Source of the DNA: Ditylenchus dipsaci
Lineage: Eukaryota > Nematoda > Chromadorea > Rhabditida > Anguinidae
Length of the DNA: 64,000 nt
Assembly (NCBI GenBank): GCA_004194705.1
Contig: SADC01001319.1
Span: forward strand, 124,001-188,000
Direction of reading: 5' to 3'
Under the pieces are notes generated by a model. It was given only the letters and a program-made list of their open reading frames with translations. It was not told the DNA's origin and made no database searches. Made by a program: the position numbers and the translations under genes. Position 1 is the first letter of the stretch, and each line of letters starts with the position of its first letter. Below are positions 11,604 through 25,865 of the stretch, one piece after another.

Positions 11604-12344
11604 TTTGGCTGAACAACTTCTGAGATATAGTTTTCCTCACAAAATAGTTTAGTAGTCTGTAAGGTTTTCAATGACAATAAGAAAACAAAAGGTAAAAGGT
11701 CCAGAATAACAATAAAAACAGAGACTATATTGCCGAAGTTTCTTTTTGATGGACAGTTTTATTGATCAAACAAATATGGCATTTTTCTCCGTCTCTACGG
11801 TGCCATTTTTCTTTTTGATATTTTAAGGGATACTGCAAACAAATCACTTTAGAATTTTAATGCAAAGTTTTATTTCATCATATACACCCGAATTGGCAGA
11901 ACAATAAGCCCGGATACATATAAATTTACCATAGAGGTAGATTTCAGCCTCACCTTAACAATGTCAATTTTCCTCAGAATTGCTTTTTTGCGGGAAGAAA
12001 TTTTAATCCCAAAAACAATAAAGTTATCAAAAACAATTAAGCAAAATGCATTAAATCTTTTTTATAATAACATAATACACACACGCGTTTTTTTAATTTG
12101 AACCTAAGTCACGATGCTGCGTCAGAAGCTTTACACGGCGTTCACAATGATGTAAAATAGTGTGAATCTGACTGACTCTTCTAATCGATTTGAGTTTTGC
12201 CTCGACGTCAAAGTTTATTTGACTATGATTTGTAGAGTAAAATAAAAAACAACTTTAGTGAAAAATAATCGAAGGATTTTATGTATTAGTTGCTAAATAT
12301 ATACTTTGAAAAATTGCATAACATTTCTCCTACAACTTTTTCTG

Positions 12345-14452
12345 CTAATTCATAGTGCAATTGTAAAAGGGAAAGCTGATGATTTTCATAACCTTCTCAT
12401 CATTTGGACGATGTACTTGGTGAATGATAGAAGTGCAGGCATGAATATGCAAAGGTTCGCCCAAATTTTTATCCTTTGTGGTAGGACCTAAATTGACTTA
12501 TCATCAAAATTGTAATTACATCATTTTAGGGTTGCAGTATAGAATCCAGCTCCCCCCATGCAGAGTGCCTAGATGGAAAAGATAACCTCATATTCGTGTT
12601 TCTCGACCACGATTTTATGAGAAAGACACTTGTTCACTGACTTTGAGAAAAAAATTTGAACCACAAGGAGGTATCATGTTCTTTTTGTCAAAATTTGAAA
12701 AATTTAAATTGGCGCCTTTTCAATTTTAAGGGAATAAGGGCTGTATAAGAACACGGTCGCCCGAAAATTAAGTATAAAAATAAAAACTGGGAGCAACAGA
12801 ACCTTTGGGCCCCACTCGCCAGAACCAAAGGGGTCCCAGTCATTTTAAGTCTAATCTATGCAAAAAAATGTTCAATTTGAATTCGCGCCTTACTTATTTT
12901 TCGCATAGATTAGACTTAAAATGACTGGGACCCCTTTGGTTCTGGCGAGTGGGGCCCAAAGGTTCTGGATAGCCAAAAACTGATTATATGTTGTAAAATA
13001 AAAAAAGCTGTCCATAATGAAAAATATGGTTAAAACGCAGGACGGCGATTGAAAAAATTAGGACGGCGAAGGACGGCGCGGTCACTATGGTAGGGGGGAG
13101 GTCGGACTATGTACTCAAGCCCATTTCAGTCCAATATTTAGCTGAAAATAGTTTATTAGCCAGTTTTTTGTTTTTGTCAAAACACAAGTTTAAATTCCGA
13201 AATTCGAAATTTCGTTAGACTTTTCTTTTTCATTTAACCCATTGTTTCTGACTAAATCGTGTTTTAATTTTAAAAAATACACACACAGAAGTGTTTTGAG
13301 GAAAAATATTTCGGAAAAAATTTTGCGAAAATTCCGACAATAATTGTTTCAAGGAAGATAACACCAACATTTGTGTCCGTCAAAATAACAGCCGTTTTAT
13401 TTTTTCAGAACCTGCGCGAATGCACATCTGAAACCATATTGTTATCTCATAAATACTTTTACTAAACAAATTAAAAACCTGATAAGATGTAGTTTTTGCC
13501 AGCTGTTAAAATAGGAGGATCAATCGAAATGCGGGATTGTGCTGCTTCAATGACTCTCGGAAGAGTAAGTTCATTTCTTCCTTCTGAAAATATCGAAAAA
13601 ATATTAAATTTTTGTATAGGAAGGTTTGTCGTTTACACCTCATAGCACAATGGTGCTTGTAAAAGTAAAAAAGCTATTTAGGAATCTATAAAAATTATAT
13701 GGCTCAAATTGAATTTACCCCTTAAAAGTCTGAATTTCCCCCTCTAATTACTGAAATTCCCCTTCTAATTTTATAATTTAATTTTTCTCGGCATTTTCAT
13801 CGTAACTTTTTCAAGAGCTTTGCATTAAATCTCTCGATATAACGGCACCCCAAAAGTTCGTTCCCGCCTATGGTCCGACACTTTTTTAACTCTATTTTTG
13901 AATATTTTTGCCAGTTCTGTTCTTACAGTCTGGTCCCAAATATCTTGAGGATTCCGATTTTGCCGATTGTTGTTTAAAAGGTGAAGAAATTAAAAAAGTG
14001 ATAACTCGATATAACGACACCTCTTTTTTGGAAAAAAGGTGTCGTTAAACCGAGTTTTCACTTTTTTACCCCTATAAAAACCTATAAAAGTCACGAAAAA
14101 CAACAAGGGGGGATGAGGTCCCCTTTGTTAGATAGGGCCAATGATTTAATAGTTTCAAACAAAAAATAATTATGGTTAAAAAAACTCACTTTGAACACGT
14201 GAATGTGCCTTATGGTGTAAAATATTCTATAATCTGTTTGATTTGAATTGATTACTTTAACAAAAGAGACTGAAAAAAGCAAATTGTTTGTAGAATATAA
14301 TTAAAAACAAACACTATCAAAAACTTACCCCAATTTTTGCCGCAAAGTATTTCATTTTCAGATGGACAATAGTAAAAACAACAAGATCCCAGCGTTATAA
14401 ACAATGCCAATAAAATAAAAGAATAGCCTACGCTTGGTCTGATAACTACCAT
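12345..14452 (-). CDS. TIMP-like (NTR domain) secreted protein, copy B
   Basis: Exons 14452-14329, 14269-14190, 13583-13479 and 12487-12345, ending in TAG. The start at 14452 was chosen over an in-frame upstream Met because it aligns with copy A. The signal peptide is FILLALFITLGSC; then come CPSENEILCGKNW, RIFYTIRHIHVFK, PRVIEAAQSRISIDPP, AGKNYILSG, LHIHACTS and PFYNCTMN. The Cys spacing, YTxRHIxVFK and the KxYxLSG strand are those of the TIMP N-terminal domain. All splice sites are GT-AG. Exon 3 is in the wrong phase by one base relative to exon 2, as in copy A; a micro-exon in the 606-nt intron 2 is one explanation. It would inhibit metalloproteinases outside the cell. It lies 742 bp upstream of copy A in the same orientation, so the pair is a tandem duplication. 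Confidence 0.6.
12797..12967. repeat. perfect 65-bp inverted repeat (hairpin), in intron 3 of TIMP copy B
   Basis: 12797-12861 and 12903-12967 are exact reverse complements (CAGAACCTTTGGGCCCCACT to TAAGTCTAATCTATGC), separated by a 41-nt loop. Confidence 0.9.
13833..14060. repeat. Tigger/pogo-like MITE, in intron 2 of TIMP copy B
   Basis: The left end contains CTCGATATAACGGCACCCC, the right end GGTGTCGTTAAACCGAG, a diverged inversion. The interior has GTTCGTTCCCGCCTATGGTC, a motif shared with 28798-29165 and 47337-47430. Confidence 0.5.
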
Positions 14453-14743
14453 TTTGGCTGAATAACTTCTTAGATATAGTTTTTCTCCCAAAATATTTTA
14501 TTAGCCTGGTTTTACATATAACAAAGATCTAGGTCAAAAATATCAAACTATATCATCCTAAATTAAACTATGATATCCCAAGTCTCTTATTGATAAACAG
14601 TCTTATTAATCAAACAGATATGGAAATTTTCCCAATTTTTATAGTGTCGTTGATAATTTGTCATTGCTGTTCTTGCCGCGTCATTGAGGCCTGACTGTCA
14701 CTGCGATTGAGGACTTGATGTTAATGCATTAAAAAAATTTAAA

Positions 14744-14896
14744 TACAGTCGAATTTTTCTATAAAGACATGTGAAGAATCAGCCAAACCCTGTATTTATA
14801 TAGAAGTATTAAAGTATAGAAAACCAATAAAGCACGACCAAAATATCCCAAAAGGAGTGTCTTCTTGGATAAGGTGACCTTATATAGACGTTGAAC
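14744..14896. repeat. small Tigger/pogo-like element
   Basis: It begins ACAGTCGAATTTTTCTATAA and ends TTATATAGACGTTGAACTAT, imperfect inversions of each other. It lies between the MICAL-type gene and TIMP copy B; nothing else is seen in 14491-15255. Confidence 0.45.
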
Positions 14897-15255
14897 TATA
14901 CTAAATTTTTAGGCTCACTGTTTGGCGCTACTCTCGTACAGTTTCAAACGCATTTTTTGACTATTTGTAAAGACGTGCCATAAAAACACTAGAAATTTTT
15001 TTAAAGGGGAATAGGGGCCACTTATTTTAGATGACTTACTGGCAAAAAATGATTTTTTGAACGTGGCTTTGAATACTGGGGCCCACCGAGTATAGAAACT
15101 TTGGAAATAATACGGTTCAAGGTGTTCAGTAGCAATACTTTTTTTCGATTTTTTTTGCTTTTTCAAAAACATGTTTCTAAATCCAGAGAATCTAAAAACA
15201 GCTATTATTGGGTGGTATGCAACGGTAGCTTCACTAATTTTATTACCAGCATTTG

Positions 15256-18200
15256 TTATAAAAAAATAACACAATGACTAAAATCTTTGGACTCAATTTT
15301 TTCCTTGCCAATTCCTCCTTTTAACCTAACACCATTTGGTCGGCGGTTAAAATTGCTTTCTCCTTGAATGCCAAAGTCTTGTTTGTCTCTCAAAGCTGCC
15401 TTCTTTAATTCTTCTTCAAGATCATGATGTATCTCATCCAACAACGAATTTATTGAGCTAGGTCTGGAGTCTTCCTCCGATGCCCTCAGTCTGTAAATGT
15501 CTGTGTCAAAATTAATCCTAACTTAGAGAAACAAAAAACCTTGAACAAGAACCGTTTTCTCGTTGGCCAGTCGACCAATTGCATTAGACATTGATCTAGA
15601 CCTATTTTTCAGACTATTCTCTTCATCCCACTGAGTGGCTAGAGAATTAAAAGAAGAAGTAGACGGCTTCCTTGCTGTCTCTTCTGGACTTGTATCTGCC
15701 CTTTTTAGAGGGAAAATGGCATTTTTCAGCATCATTACTGGAGAATTCATGAAGTTGGTGCTGTTAGCAGCTTCTGACGTAGTTGCAGCCTTCTCTGCTG
15801 GTTTGTAGCTGCGAGAAGAAGAGCGGAAGTGAAACCGACGTTTACTGGTGGGTGTCTCCTGCGTGGTGGTTTTGGAGTTGCTTGCGGTGAAGAGACTGAT
15901 TAACTTGTTAGAAGTAGGTATGGCTTCAGATTTGCGTCTTCTACGCTGCTCTTTGTAGGTGTTGGAAGGAGGTACAGGACTAGATGGAGTGATAGAGTAA
16001 GTGAGTGTAGGAGCTAAGCTTTGTCTGCGACCGGATTGGAAGAAACCCTGAAATGGAGTTAGTTATAGATTTTTATTCGGTTAAGACCATTATAGAAAAA
16101 ATGGTCCTATATTGGCCGAGAAATACTCCAAAATAAGTCAAAAAAGTGTGTATTTCACTTCAAGCTAAGAAAGTACAGGCTCTAAGTATGGATACATTCA
16201 ACAATAATATTTTTTCTCTCAAGTTTATATATATCTGAGCAATCCAAGCAAAATTCAACACCACTCACCTTTTTGGGCACCTCAATTGCCAACTCTGACC
16301 CATCCACCTTGGCGGAGGAAGTGCTTTGATTTCGTTTTCGACCACTGAACAGGGTGGACCAACTCCTGCCATACTTCTTGTTTTCTTTTTTCTTGATCTC
16401 TTCTACTTGAGCTTTTCCTGCTACAGCTAAAGACTTGCTGGAGCCTGTAAACTCTGTTTCATTGCCGGCCCTAGTAGTAGCATCTTTTTGTGTGCATCAG
16501 AGAATGGCTAGAAGCTGAACAAGGGGATTGTCTTCTACTGCTTACACCACTGGCTGTGGATGGAGTGTTGGTGAAAAGCCAGTGCAGTTTAGCCTAAGAG
16601 TGTGTTTATAGTGTTTCCTTAAATTTCAAAATGTTTATATTTCTTATAGTAGCAAGACTAGACTTTTCACGCTCGAGAGCACAGTTGACGCTCAATATAA
16701 CAAACCTCTATATAACGGACAACTCTATATAACGGACCATAAATTAAGCTTGGTTGATTTTTATTTAAATTGACTGAAGAAGACGCTCTATATAACGGAC
16801 AAATGGCTAAAAATCTCAAAATTTGTATATTAAAATGGTCTCACATACGCAAAATTCAAATATTGTGGCGGCGAAGCCGCCTCGGTGAAAATCGCCATTT
16901 TTAAGTCACTTTATATAACGGAGGCTCTATATAACGGACAGGAATGTAGGCGCCTTCCTGTTCGTTATATATAGCGTCGACTATATTTTTTTTGAATTAT
17001 AACTTGTTCTTTTTACTTCCGAGCCGAAACTTGTCAGGTCAGTGGAAAAAATCTCAGTCCCGTCCTACTCTTCTTCAACCAAAAAAAAACCTGCGTCTTG
17101 CACTGTTCCTAGCTTGGCCCTGAAACTTCAGTAACAGTTACCTGCATTTCTTCTTGAGCCAGCCCAATAACTAGTTTCGAATTAAAGTTTTGCTCATTTG
17201 TGGGATCTCTCTGGTGCTCTTGATGAGTTCGTTCACTCTGAACTCGTAGAATGGACAAAATTCTGCGATTCGGAAATCGAAAGTGTTGGTTGGTTTTGCA
17301 GAGGTGAGGCGAGGAGATAGAATTTCTTAAATGCTGAATATATTGTCTTTTAATCAGTTTCAATTAGTATTGTTACTTTCTTAAAAGCATGCTTTTAGCT
17401 TGCTGAATTCGTCGTTGTCTGCCTGACACATCGTCCATAGACAAAGATAAGGGCAGAAAAGACCTGAAGGAGAAAAAATTAGAAAAGTGGTAAAGCAGTT
17501 TCAACCCTAAAAATTAAAAGGTCTGATTAGCTACTCTAAACACTTTAAGAATTAATGGTGTCATTAAATTATTATCATAAGTCGTCTATGTTTTTTATTA
17601 AACGGCAAGCCAATTTATTTTTCAACCTCTCTCTAGGGGGGTCGGTTCATAAGAGACTGCCGTTTAATGGCTCTTGGCCATAGTGGGGCACATTTCTAAA
17701 ATTGGACGGCTTCAAATCCCCGTCTTTCGAGATTTCATAACTTCGCACTTATGTAGAGGTTGCTGTTGTCGCAATTTCTAGAATTTATGACGTCGTCATA
17801 ATGCTACTCCTCAGTCATTTCTTTAAAAATTCGAAAATATATTCAGGCAAGGTTGCATGAAATATGAGATACTAGTAGTAATCGCTGAAAGTGCAGAATT
17901 CCTGGCAGCAAAAAAGATTTTTTTGGCTTTTTGTTTTGAGGATGGCTTGAAAAATTTCATCCTTTGCCATCCCGTCTGGATCGATCTCTGCCGGCCGTAT
18001 GCCATCCGGCCGTGCGCCGGCCGTCCTCCCCAATTTTCATCTGCCTTCGGCCGTCCAGCCGTACACTTTTCCGACGCCGTCCAGGACGGGACAAGGACGA
18101 GACGGGCCGGCGGACGGGCGCTCCACTATGCTCTTGCACACTTTCATTTCTGGAACAGGAAAATTGCCGAGGGCCAATTAGAGCAAATACGGTAAATGCC

Positions 18201-21200
18201 CCGTATTAAGAATCGTAGTTTGGCATTGTGTTTTCGATTCACTTTTTGAGTACTGATTTTGAGCAACTTCCGCATCCATTTGTAATCAGTAATTACGGCA
18301 TTGCAAACTGTCTGGTCAGTCATTTTCATTCAAACTTCATAGTGTAGCGATAAAGTTTTGGATTTTGCTGTTTTGGGTCACAGGTTCGAGTTCGCCCTAC
18401 GAGAGCATTAATATTTTTGTGATTTCAACTGTTCTAGTGCCAAAATTTGACGATAAACAAGATTTTTTATTTCATGTGATGAGTTATAAAATAAAGAGTG
18501 TTTTGTACAAAGTCAGTCCTCGAAAAGTGGACCAAAACACGATGCAAAAAACCCATGTTTTTGAATGCAGAGAGAGAGGGCAGAATCAGAAAATCTTCGG
18601 TACGTAGAATAAAAGAATTTTAAAATTGTCGATATTTTAATTTCAAACCTAGTCTCTAATTGCCCCTTCCCTGATTTTAATTGGTCTAAAACATTTGGTG
18701 CTCTGTAAAAAGTACTTTTTAAGGGTTTTTAAAATCTTATATGGACGTTTTACACAGTTCAAAAACTTGAAAAACCAATTACCGCTATTTGTAATTTCCA
18801 CCACGAGTATAGTTAGAACGAATAGCATTGTTTCAGATAGCCAATTTTTTTCTGAATATACTTTTAAATTGTTTTCCTATCCTTTTAAATCAAAATGCTG
18901 TAAATTTTTTTGGCGCTTATCCAGTACAGGGTGCGGCAATTAAATTCGCGTGATCTTCGCAAACCATCTTTGAATTTTGTTTTTATAGCTCGCTAACAAT
19001 GTGATGTCAATGTGAAAGTATGATGTCGAAGTAGTTAGTAGTGCTCACAATAGCATGTCGAAATTGGTAGTGAAGACGGGGTGCTCACAATGGGACTTCG
19101 ACATCCGACTTCGACATTTCATTGTGAGCGCATGGCTTTTCAAAACGCCCGAAAATGTTTCCTGGCGCCTTTTAAACGTGTCTGCATGGCACGCTTTGAA
19201 AAGCCGTGGAGCGCCCTATTACAACTCAATTTTCCTTAACTCCAGGAGGAAGAACAAAATGCTATCATTAAAATTCAACTATTTTTGGTATATTTTTATG
19301 CAAATTACCTCTTTGGCTTCCTGGGTCCATCACTACACTTATTTGCTGCTATTTGTGGTTGATTGCACTCGTCTGTGCTAGGTGAACTGGCACTACTCTC
19401 CACTGAACTGCTGTTTGACAGATTAAGCTCAGGGGGTCCTTGCATTGCAATAATACTACTATTATTAACTAGGCCACATGCCCCGCTCATTTCCTCCCAC
19501 TTAGTAATACTAGTGCGCACAGACTGTCGCTGAGCAGCCACAATTACATGCACCATGGCTAGATAAGGTGTAAAACAAAGTTGTTGTCGTGTGATAGCTG
19601 ACTAACAAGGCAACAAATTACATGTAATTGTGCATAAATCAACAAGTGATCAATCCTGCGCCATTGAATGCCTGTGTGAAGCAGGCCAAGAACACTCATA
19701 CATAGTGTTTGGGACACAGAGGCGAATGCTATTCGGTTAGAAGAAGAAAGAAAAATATTAGTGCTATTCCTTTTTGCTGATTTGAATTGACTGAGTCATA
19801 ATTTGGGGCTTGTTGTGCTAGATTATGAATTAGCATAGAAAAGGAGATGAAATAGTTGAAGCTGTCGAATTAATGATTTCTCACTCAAGTTCTGTCAAAT
19901 TTATGATAAAAAATTAAATGATGTTTCGGACACAAAATATTTGAATAAAAGCCCAGAATTTTTTTTTAACTTCTGTACGGAAATATTGAACTTCTGTACG
20001 GATGTTTCAACTTGGTTCCTAACAAAACTACACCTAAAATTAAATTCTAGGCCTTGTTTTGTTAGAAAGCAAGCCTAAAAATCCATACAAAAGTTCAATG
20101 ATACGGAAAAAAATTTGAATTGGGGGGGGGGGGGGCAAATACGGTATTTCCTCTAATAAACGCCCTCCCAAAAGTCGGAAAATGTAACCAAACTTTTTTT
20201 GTCGGTTTCACAATTTTTTCTTGCATGTAATTTACATGATCATTAACAACCATATACTGAAAATGACGCCAAGAAATAGGGCTACATTTTCAGTACAAGG
20301 TTGCAATGAGCATGTTAATAAAAATTACAAAAACGTCACTTCCAAATTAGTACCGAATAGTTTGTCCCAGAACTTAAAAAATTGCGAAATTGACAAAAAG
20401 AAGTGTGGGTACATTCTCCGACTTTTAGGTAGGGCGTTTATCAGAAGAAATACGGTATAAACAGGTGAGCATGCCCCTCCAATTTTTCAAGCGAATTGTA
20501 AAAAAATTGTACACCTTACACCGCCCTTTTAAAATTTACCTAAAAATTATATTAAGCTTTTAAAAAATACTCGAAAAAAGCAAAACGTGGACCAAGGCAA
20601 AAAACATCTCGATTGTACACTAGGGCCGAAAACGCTATTCCGAACACAAGTAAAGATTTCAAAGAAGTTCTCAGTGATTGAGTATGCTTTTCACCGTTTT
20701 TGTTGCATTTTTTAAAATTTAAGCTATTGTTTTTATGCTTTTTGGCAATTTAGCATTTACAGCAACTAAGTTACAGACTAGTACTAACATGTCTATTTAT
20801 AAGGGAAATGACTTAAAAATTCTGTCTAGCTACATATATGGCAGAACAAAAAAACTAATGTAGTGAGTTGGACGGTGGTTGTCACATTACTGTAAGTGTT
20901 GAACTATTTTTTCTGCATAATCATACTTACGAGGAGATTTTCGAAAAAAGTCGGAAATCGACCGGTCAAGGAGCTACCTCACAAAAAATTTTAAAAATGC
21001 TTGCGTAATTTTGGGACACCCTGTAGACTAGCAATTATTTACTTGGAGAGGGGGGGGCAGATATGCATGGTTCAAATGGGAAGTGGTGAAAAACCAATCA
21101 ATCGAAGGGTCATACTTGTTGATGCAAATTAAAATTTGTCAAATTCAGATGCGCGAGGGACACTTCTCTTTCGTCTGGCACTATACTCTTTGGAGTAATT

Positions 21201-22190
21201 TCGAGCGACTCAAAAGAGTACAGTGAGAGACGAAAGAGAAGTGTCCCGCACGCATTCGAATTTATCAAATTCTCATTTACATCAACAAGTATTGTCCTTT
21301 AACGTTAGTTTCACCAATGCCTTTATTTTTCAAGATAATTGTCTGAAAAATAATATTGACCACTCAAAATTTGGATTAAAAGCAGAGCTTCATCATTTAA
21401 TTCAAGACTTTGTATAATTAACAAAAATTACTGTTACCAAAACATGAAATAGCCAATAGAAATTAGAAAAATGCGTCAAAAATTAAGAAGCATAAATATT
21501 ATAAAAAGTACATCGAATATCTTCAATTGCGTATTGCAGTTTACATTCACTTCTTTCCTGTAGGTTTTCTAGCTTTGTCCAGCTGAGCAGCCTTTCACCA
21601 GGACCTAGCAGCATGTGCTCGCCGCAAAAGTAAATGAGGCCATATCTGGAGAGCGAGTGATCAATGGCACATCGACCCAGCTGTAAAGTGCAGCCACAGT
21701 AGCCACATTTGAAGCAGTTCTTGTGGACTAAATGCAAAATATTTATATGACAAAAGATTGTTCTTGTTTTTTTGGTTTTCTGATTTTTAATTATGGAATT
21801 TATGACGCTACTCGTTTATACCCCTCCAAAAAACTACTCGGTTTTACCCCTCCCAATAACTTTTAGGGCTACCTAGACCATACTTTTTTTTATAATCTCG
21901 AATTATTAATGGTTCGGCCCTGAGCCTAAACCTAAGGGCCAAAGCCTAAGCAAAAGCCTAAGGGCTGAACCTAAGGGCTAAGCCTGAAAATTATTAGGAG
22001 GGGTAAAACCGAGTAGCGCCGAACTGACTATTACAAAGCCTTTAATTTGCCTAAATAACTTTTTGGAGACTCACTAGTTTTTCGTTCAACCACCATGTCT
22101 TCACCACGCATCACATCACTCTTGCAAATAGCACATTTGTCTATTTTGTTTGGAATTGTTGTGTAACAATTGTTTCCTGGCAACATATCT
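15256..22190 (-). CDS. MICAL-type LIM-domain protein, 3' part of the gene
   Basis: Minus-strand exons, from 5': 22190-22075 and 21727-about 21550 (LIM domain), 19558-19309, about 17330-17142, 16483-16269, 16047-15540 and 15500-15256 (stop TAA). The LIM finger reads KCAICKSDVMRGED, HKNCFKCGYCGCTLQLG and YFCGEH; the CxxC-HxxC-CxxC-CxxH spacing and the NCFKC-YC-TL-L sequence are closest to MICAL and MICAL-like proteins. The later exons encode a low-complexity Ser/Thr/Lys-rich linker (KRNQSTSSAK, PSSPVPPSNTYKEQRRRRKS) and an acidic-basic helical stretch, HHDLEEELKKAALRDKQD. The last two junctions keep phase exactly; those around 17142-21550 are less sure, and the unity of the gene across 7 kb is inferred from shared strand. 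Upstream monooxygenase and CH domains, if present, would be at higher coordinates, but I see none. MICAL proteins act on F-actin and Rab effectors. Confidence 0.5.
16681..16983. repeat. Tigger/pogo-like MITE (intronic)
   Basis: Starts ACAGTTGACGCTCAATATAA, ends TTCGTTATATATAGCGTCGA; internal TATATAACGGAC repeats. Confidence 0.65.
17957..18140. repeat. GC-rich CCGTCC/GGACGG repeat island (intronic)
   Basis: A block strikingly richer in G+C than its surroundings. It is built from GCCGTCC, GCCGGCCGT and their inverses (GGACGGGAC, GACGGGCCGG), so it folds on itself. A related GGACGGCGAAGGACGGCG motif occurs at 13030-13080. It reads open in several frames but these are shadows of the repeat. Confidence 0.5.
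20144..20458. repeat. MITE of the ACCGTATTTCYTCTA family (intronic)
   Basis: The left end has ACGGTATTTCCTCTAATAAA, CGCCCTCCCAAAAGTCGGAA and AATGTAACC. The right end has GTACATTCTCCGACTTTTAG, GTAGGGCGTTTATCAG and AAGAAATACGGTAT. The arms are about 50 bp. Confidence 0.75.
21105..21300. repeat. AAAGGACC-family foldback MITE (intronic)
   Basis: Ends AAGGGTCATACTTGTTGATG and CATCAACAAGTATTGTCCTT. The inner arms GGGACACTTCTCTTTCGTCT / AGACGAAAGAGAAGTGTCCC make nearly the whole element a hairpin. Other copies at 28042-28222 and 44400-44607. Confidence 0.75.
21803..22020. repeat. terminally inverted element between the two LIM exons
   Basis: CGCTACTCGTTTATACCCCT / CTCGGTTTTACCCCTCC at the left, GGAGGGGTAAAACCGAGTAG at the right. 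The interior has CCTAAGGGCTAAGCCT, as in 3890-3905 and 39905-39975. Confidence 0.65.
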
Positions 22191-22282
22191 CTGAAAAAAA
22201 TTACAGTGAGATTCTAAGACTACCCAGGGTCATATTAGAAGTGTAAATTGAAAGTTGCGTATTCTGACAAGGCTAGTATTAT

Positions 22283-22652
22283 ACCGTATTTCCTCTAATA
22301 AACGCCCCCCCCCCCTTAAAAGTCGGAAAATGTACCCAAAATTGCTGACTCTTAATTTGCGAATTTCTAGCTCATTTTCTCAACCACTTTCCCACCGCGA
22401 CCACTCATTTTGTAGAGGAGAATCAAGGGAACAAAAATGAGTGGATGCGGCAAAAAAATTCGCTTAGAAAATTTCTACGAAAATCCGCATAGAAAAAGCT
22501 AAAATAAAGTAAAAATTTTAACTAAAAGTTTTCCGTCATTATCTAAGCTAGCTTCGAAATCTTTTACCCTCTACGCTCACTCATTTTGTTCGCCCGATTC
22601 TCCTCTACAAAATAAGTCGTCGCGGTAAAACTTTGGTTAGGAAATAAACGGT
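22283..22652. repeat. MITE of the ACCGTATTTCYTCTA family with an inner palindrome
   Basis: Begins ACCGTATTTCCTCTAATAAA followed by a C12 tract, then AAAAGTCGGAAAATGTACCC. Inside, CATTTTGTAGAGGAGAATC at about 22407 pairs with GATTCTCCTCTACAAAATAA at about 22598. Lies 5' of the LIM exons. Confidence 0.55.
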
Positions 22653-23731
22653 ATTTGCTTTATATAAATAGCCTCAATCGAAATTATTTCAATGCACAGA
22701 GTATGTACGGTCTTTCTGTCAACATACACAAGTTCAATTTTAAATATTGATATGTTCACGACCAAAGTGTAACAAATAATAAAAAACAAAAATAGTAATA
22801 AATTCCCAGAATTTGTTAACTTCCAATGTAAAGGTATTTGTAAATTCAGAAAGATTTTGGTGAAAGAAATCACACAAAAAAGCAAAAAGTTAAAAAGAAG
22901 CTTAAAGTGGATGACTGTTGAAATTTTCGTTCGTCTTAAGCACATTTTGTTTTCTTGATTAGCTAGCAATTGTTACACTGATTTAAAAAACAAGCAATGC
23001 TTCTTGCTACTTGGTCATTGTTTTTGATACTTAACTTTCGTCAACACATGTCATCGATTTTTTAGTTCTCCAAGCAAAGTATACATCCTAAAAGTGTTGA
23101 TTTTTCAGTAAAATTCAAAATTAGGTTAAAAACTTCCAATAGTTTTAACAGAACTTTGTTTCAGATGTGTGCTTGGAGTATAAAAACAGTAATTTGTATA
23201 GAAATTTTACATACAGTCGACGCTCGATATAACAGTCACTTTATATCACTTTATATAAATACAAAGTCACTTTATATAACAGACGCTCTATATGACGGAC
23301 AGAAATCTCGGTCCCTACGGGTTCGTTATACAGAGCGTTGGCTGTATTGCCCATATTAGAAAAGCAGGAGAGGAAGGGTTTTGAGTCCATTGTTTGGCCG
23401 TGTTTTAGTCGATAATCTATATTCACTTTTATTAAAAGTATTTCGGCCGAGAGTTTTTTGGCTTTAGAATATTTTTCATGTAACGATTTGTCTATTCTGG
23501 TGTTATTTAAATGCGATTTGTTTAATTGCTGGCATTTAGGAGCAGACGACGTCATCTTAAACACATGGATGACGGTTTGGTGACAAGTTGGTAGATTCCA
23601 GTCGATCATCGTCTAAATATTAGACCGCCATGTATTATCGAACTTTGCCTTAATCGTCTTTTGGAAACTCGAATAATATTCTATGACTTTATTGCACTTT
23701 ACACATAACATACAGTTTATTTCATCTATTG
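22653..23731. other. intergenic; weak reading frame 23241-23609 (minus) and a Tigger-like element
   Basis: A 122-codon minus-strand frame starts MIDWNLPTCHQTVIHVFK, but its last third lies in the element at 23212-23346. It has no recognisable domain or signal peptide. It sits just 3' of the cathepsin stop, so untranslated sequence is as likely as a gene. Confidence 0.25.
23212..23346. repeat. Tigger/pogo-like MITE
   Basis: Starts ACAGTCGACGCTCGATATAA, ends GGGTTCGTTATACAGAGCGT. Confidence 0.65.
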
Positions 23732-25428
<1,697 letters not shown>

Positions 25429-25865
25429 ATGTGCTGAGAAAGACTGGATTTGAGCATGTTTTGAAGCCTTTTATTTGATAGTAAGTATGATTAGGGATTA
25501 AAGGCGTGACTGTGGTATTTTGTTTGTCGTTTTTTAGCCGCCTGAAAAATTGGGATCCTCTGCTAATTATTATGCGATTGCATCATAATGCTTTTGGTGC
25601 TAACTTGTTTATTTAGTAGTTTTTTGTGACAAAAGCCAGTGTTCGCAAAAAATAATGACTTGTTGGCATGGTTTGATTTGTTCAAATAGATGCTCTTTCT
25701 CAGACTGTTTAACACTTCAATATTTAGATTTGAAAAATCATAATCCAAGGTTTTTTTAATCCGACTATATAAACACCTGAGTACTTCGCAACACAAAGTC
25801 AGGGATTTTTGAAAGTAAAAGATTGTTAATTCAAGCCTGGATTTGGTGTAACACATGAATTTCTC

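Noticed and set aside
14915..15274. 119-codon minus-strand frame after the MICAL-type stop
   Set aside because: It overlaps the stop codon of the well-supported last exon, has Phe/Lys-rich AT-driven composition and no domain.
17857..18209. Several overlapping GC-rich frames up to 112 codons
   Set aside because: Produced by the CCGTCC/GGACGG repeat island inside an intron; frames mirror each other on both strands.
18340..18400. tRNA-like T-arm (AGGTTCGAGTTCGCCC)
   Set aside because: No matching D-arm and anticodon stem of proper length upstream.
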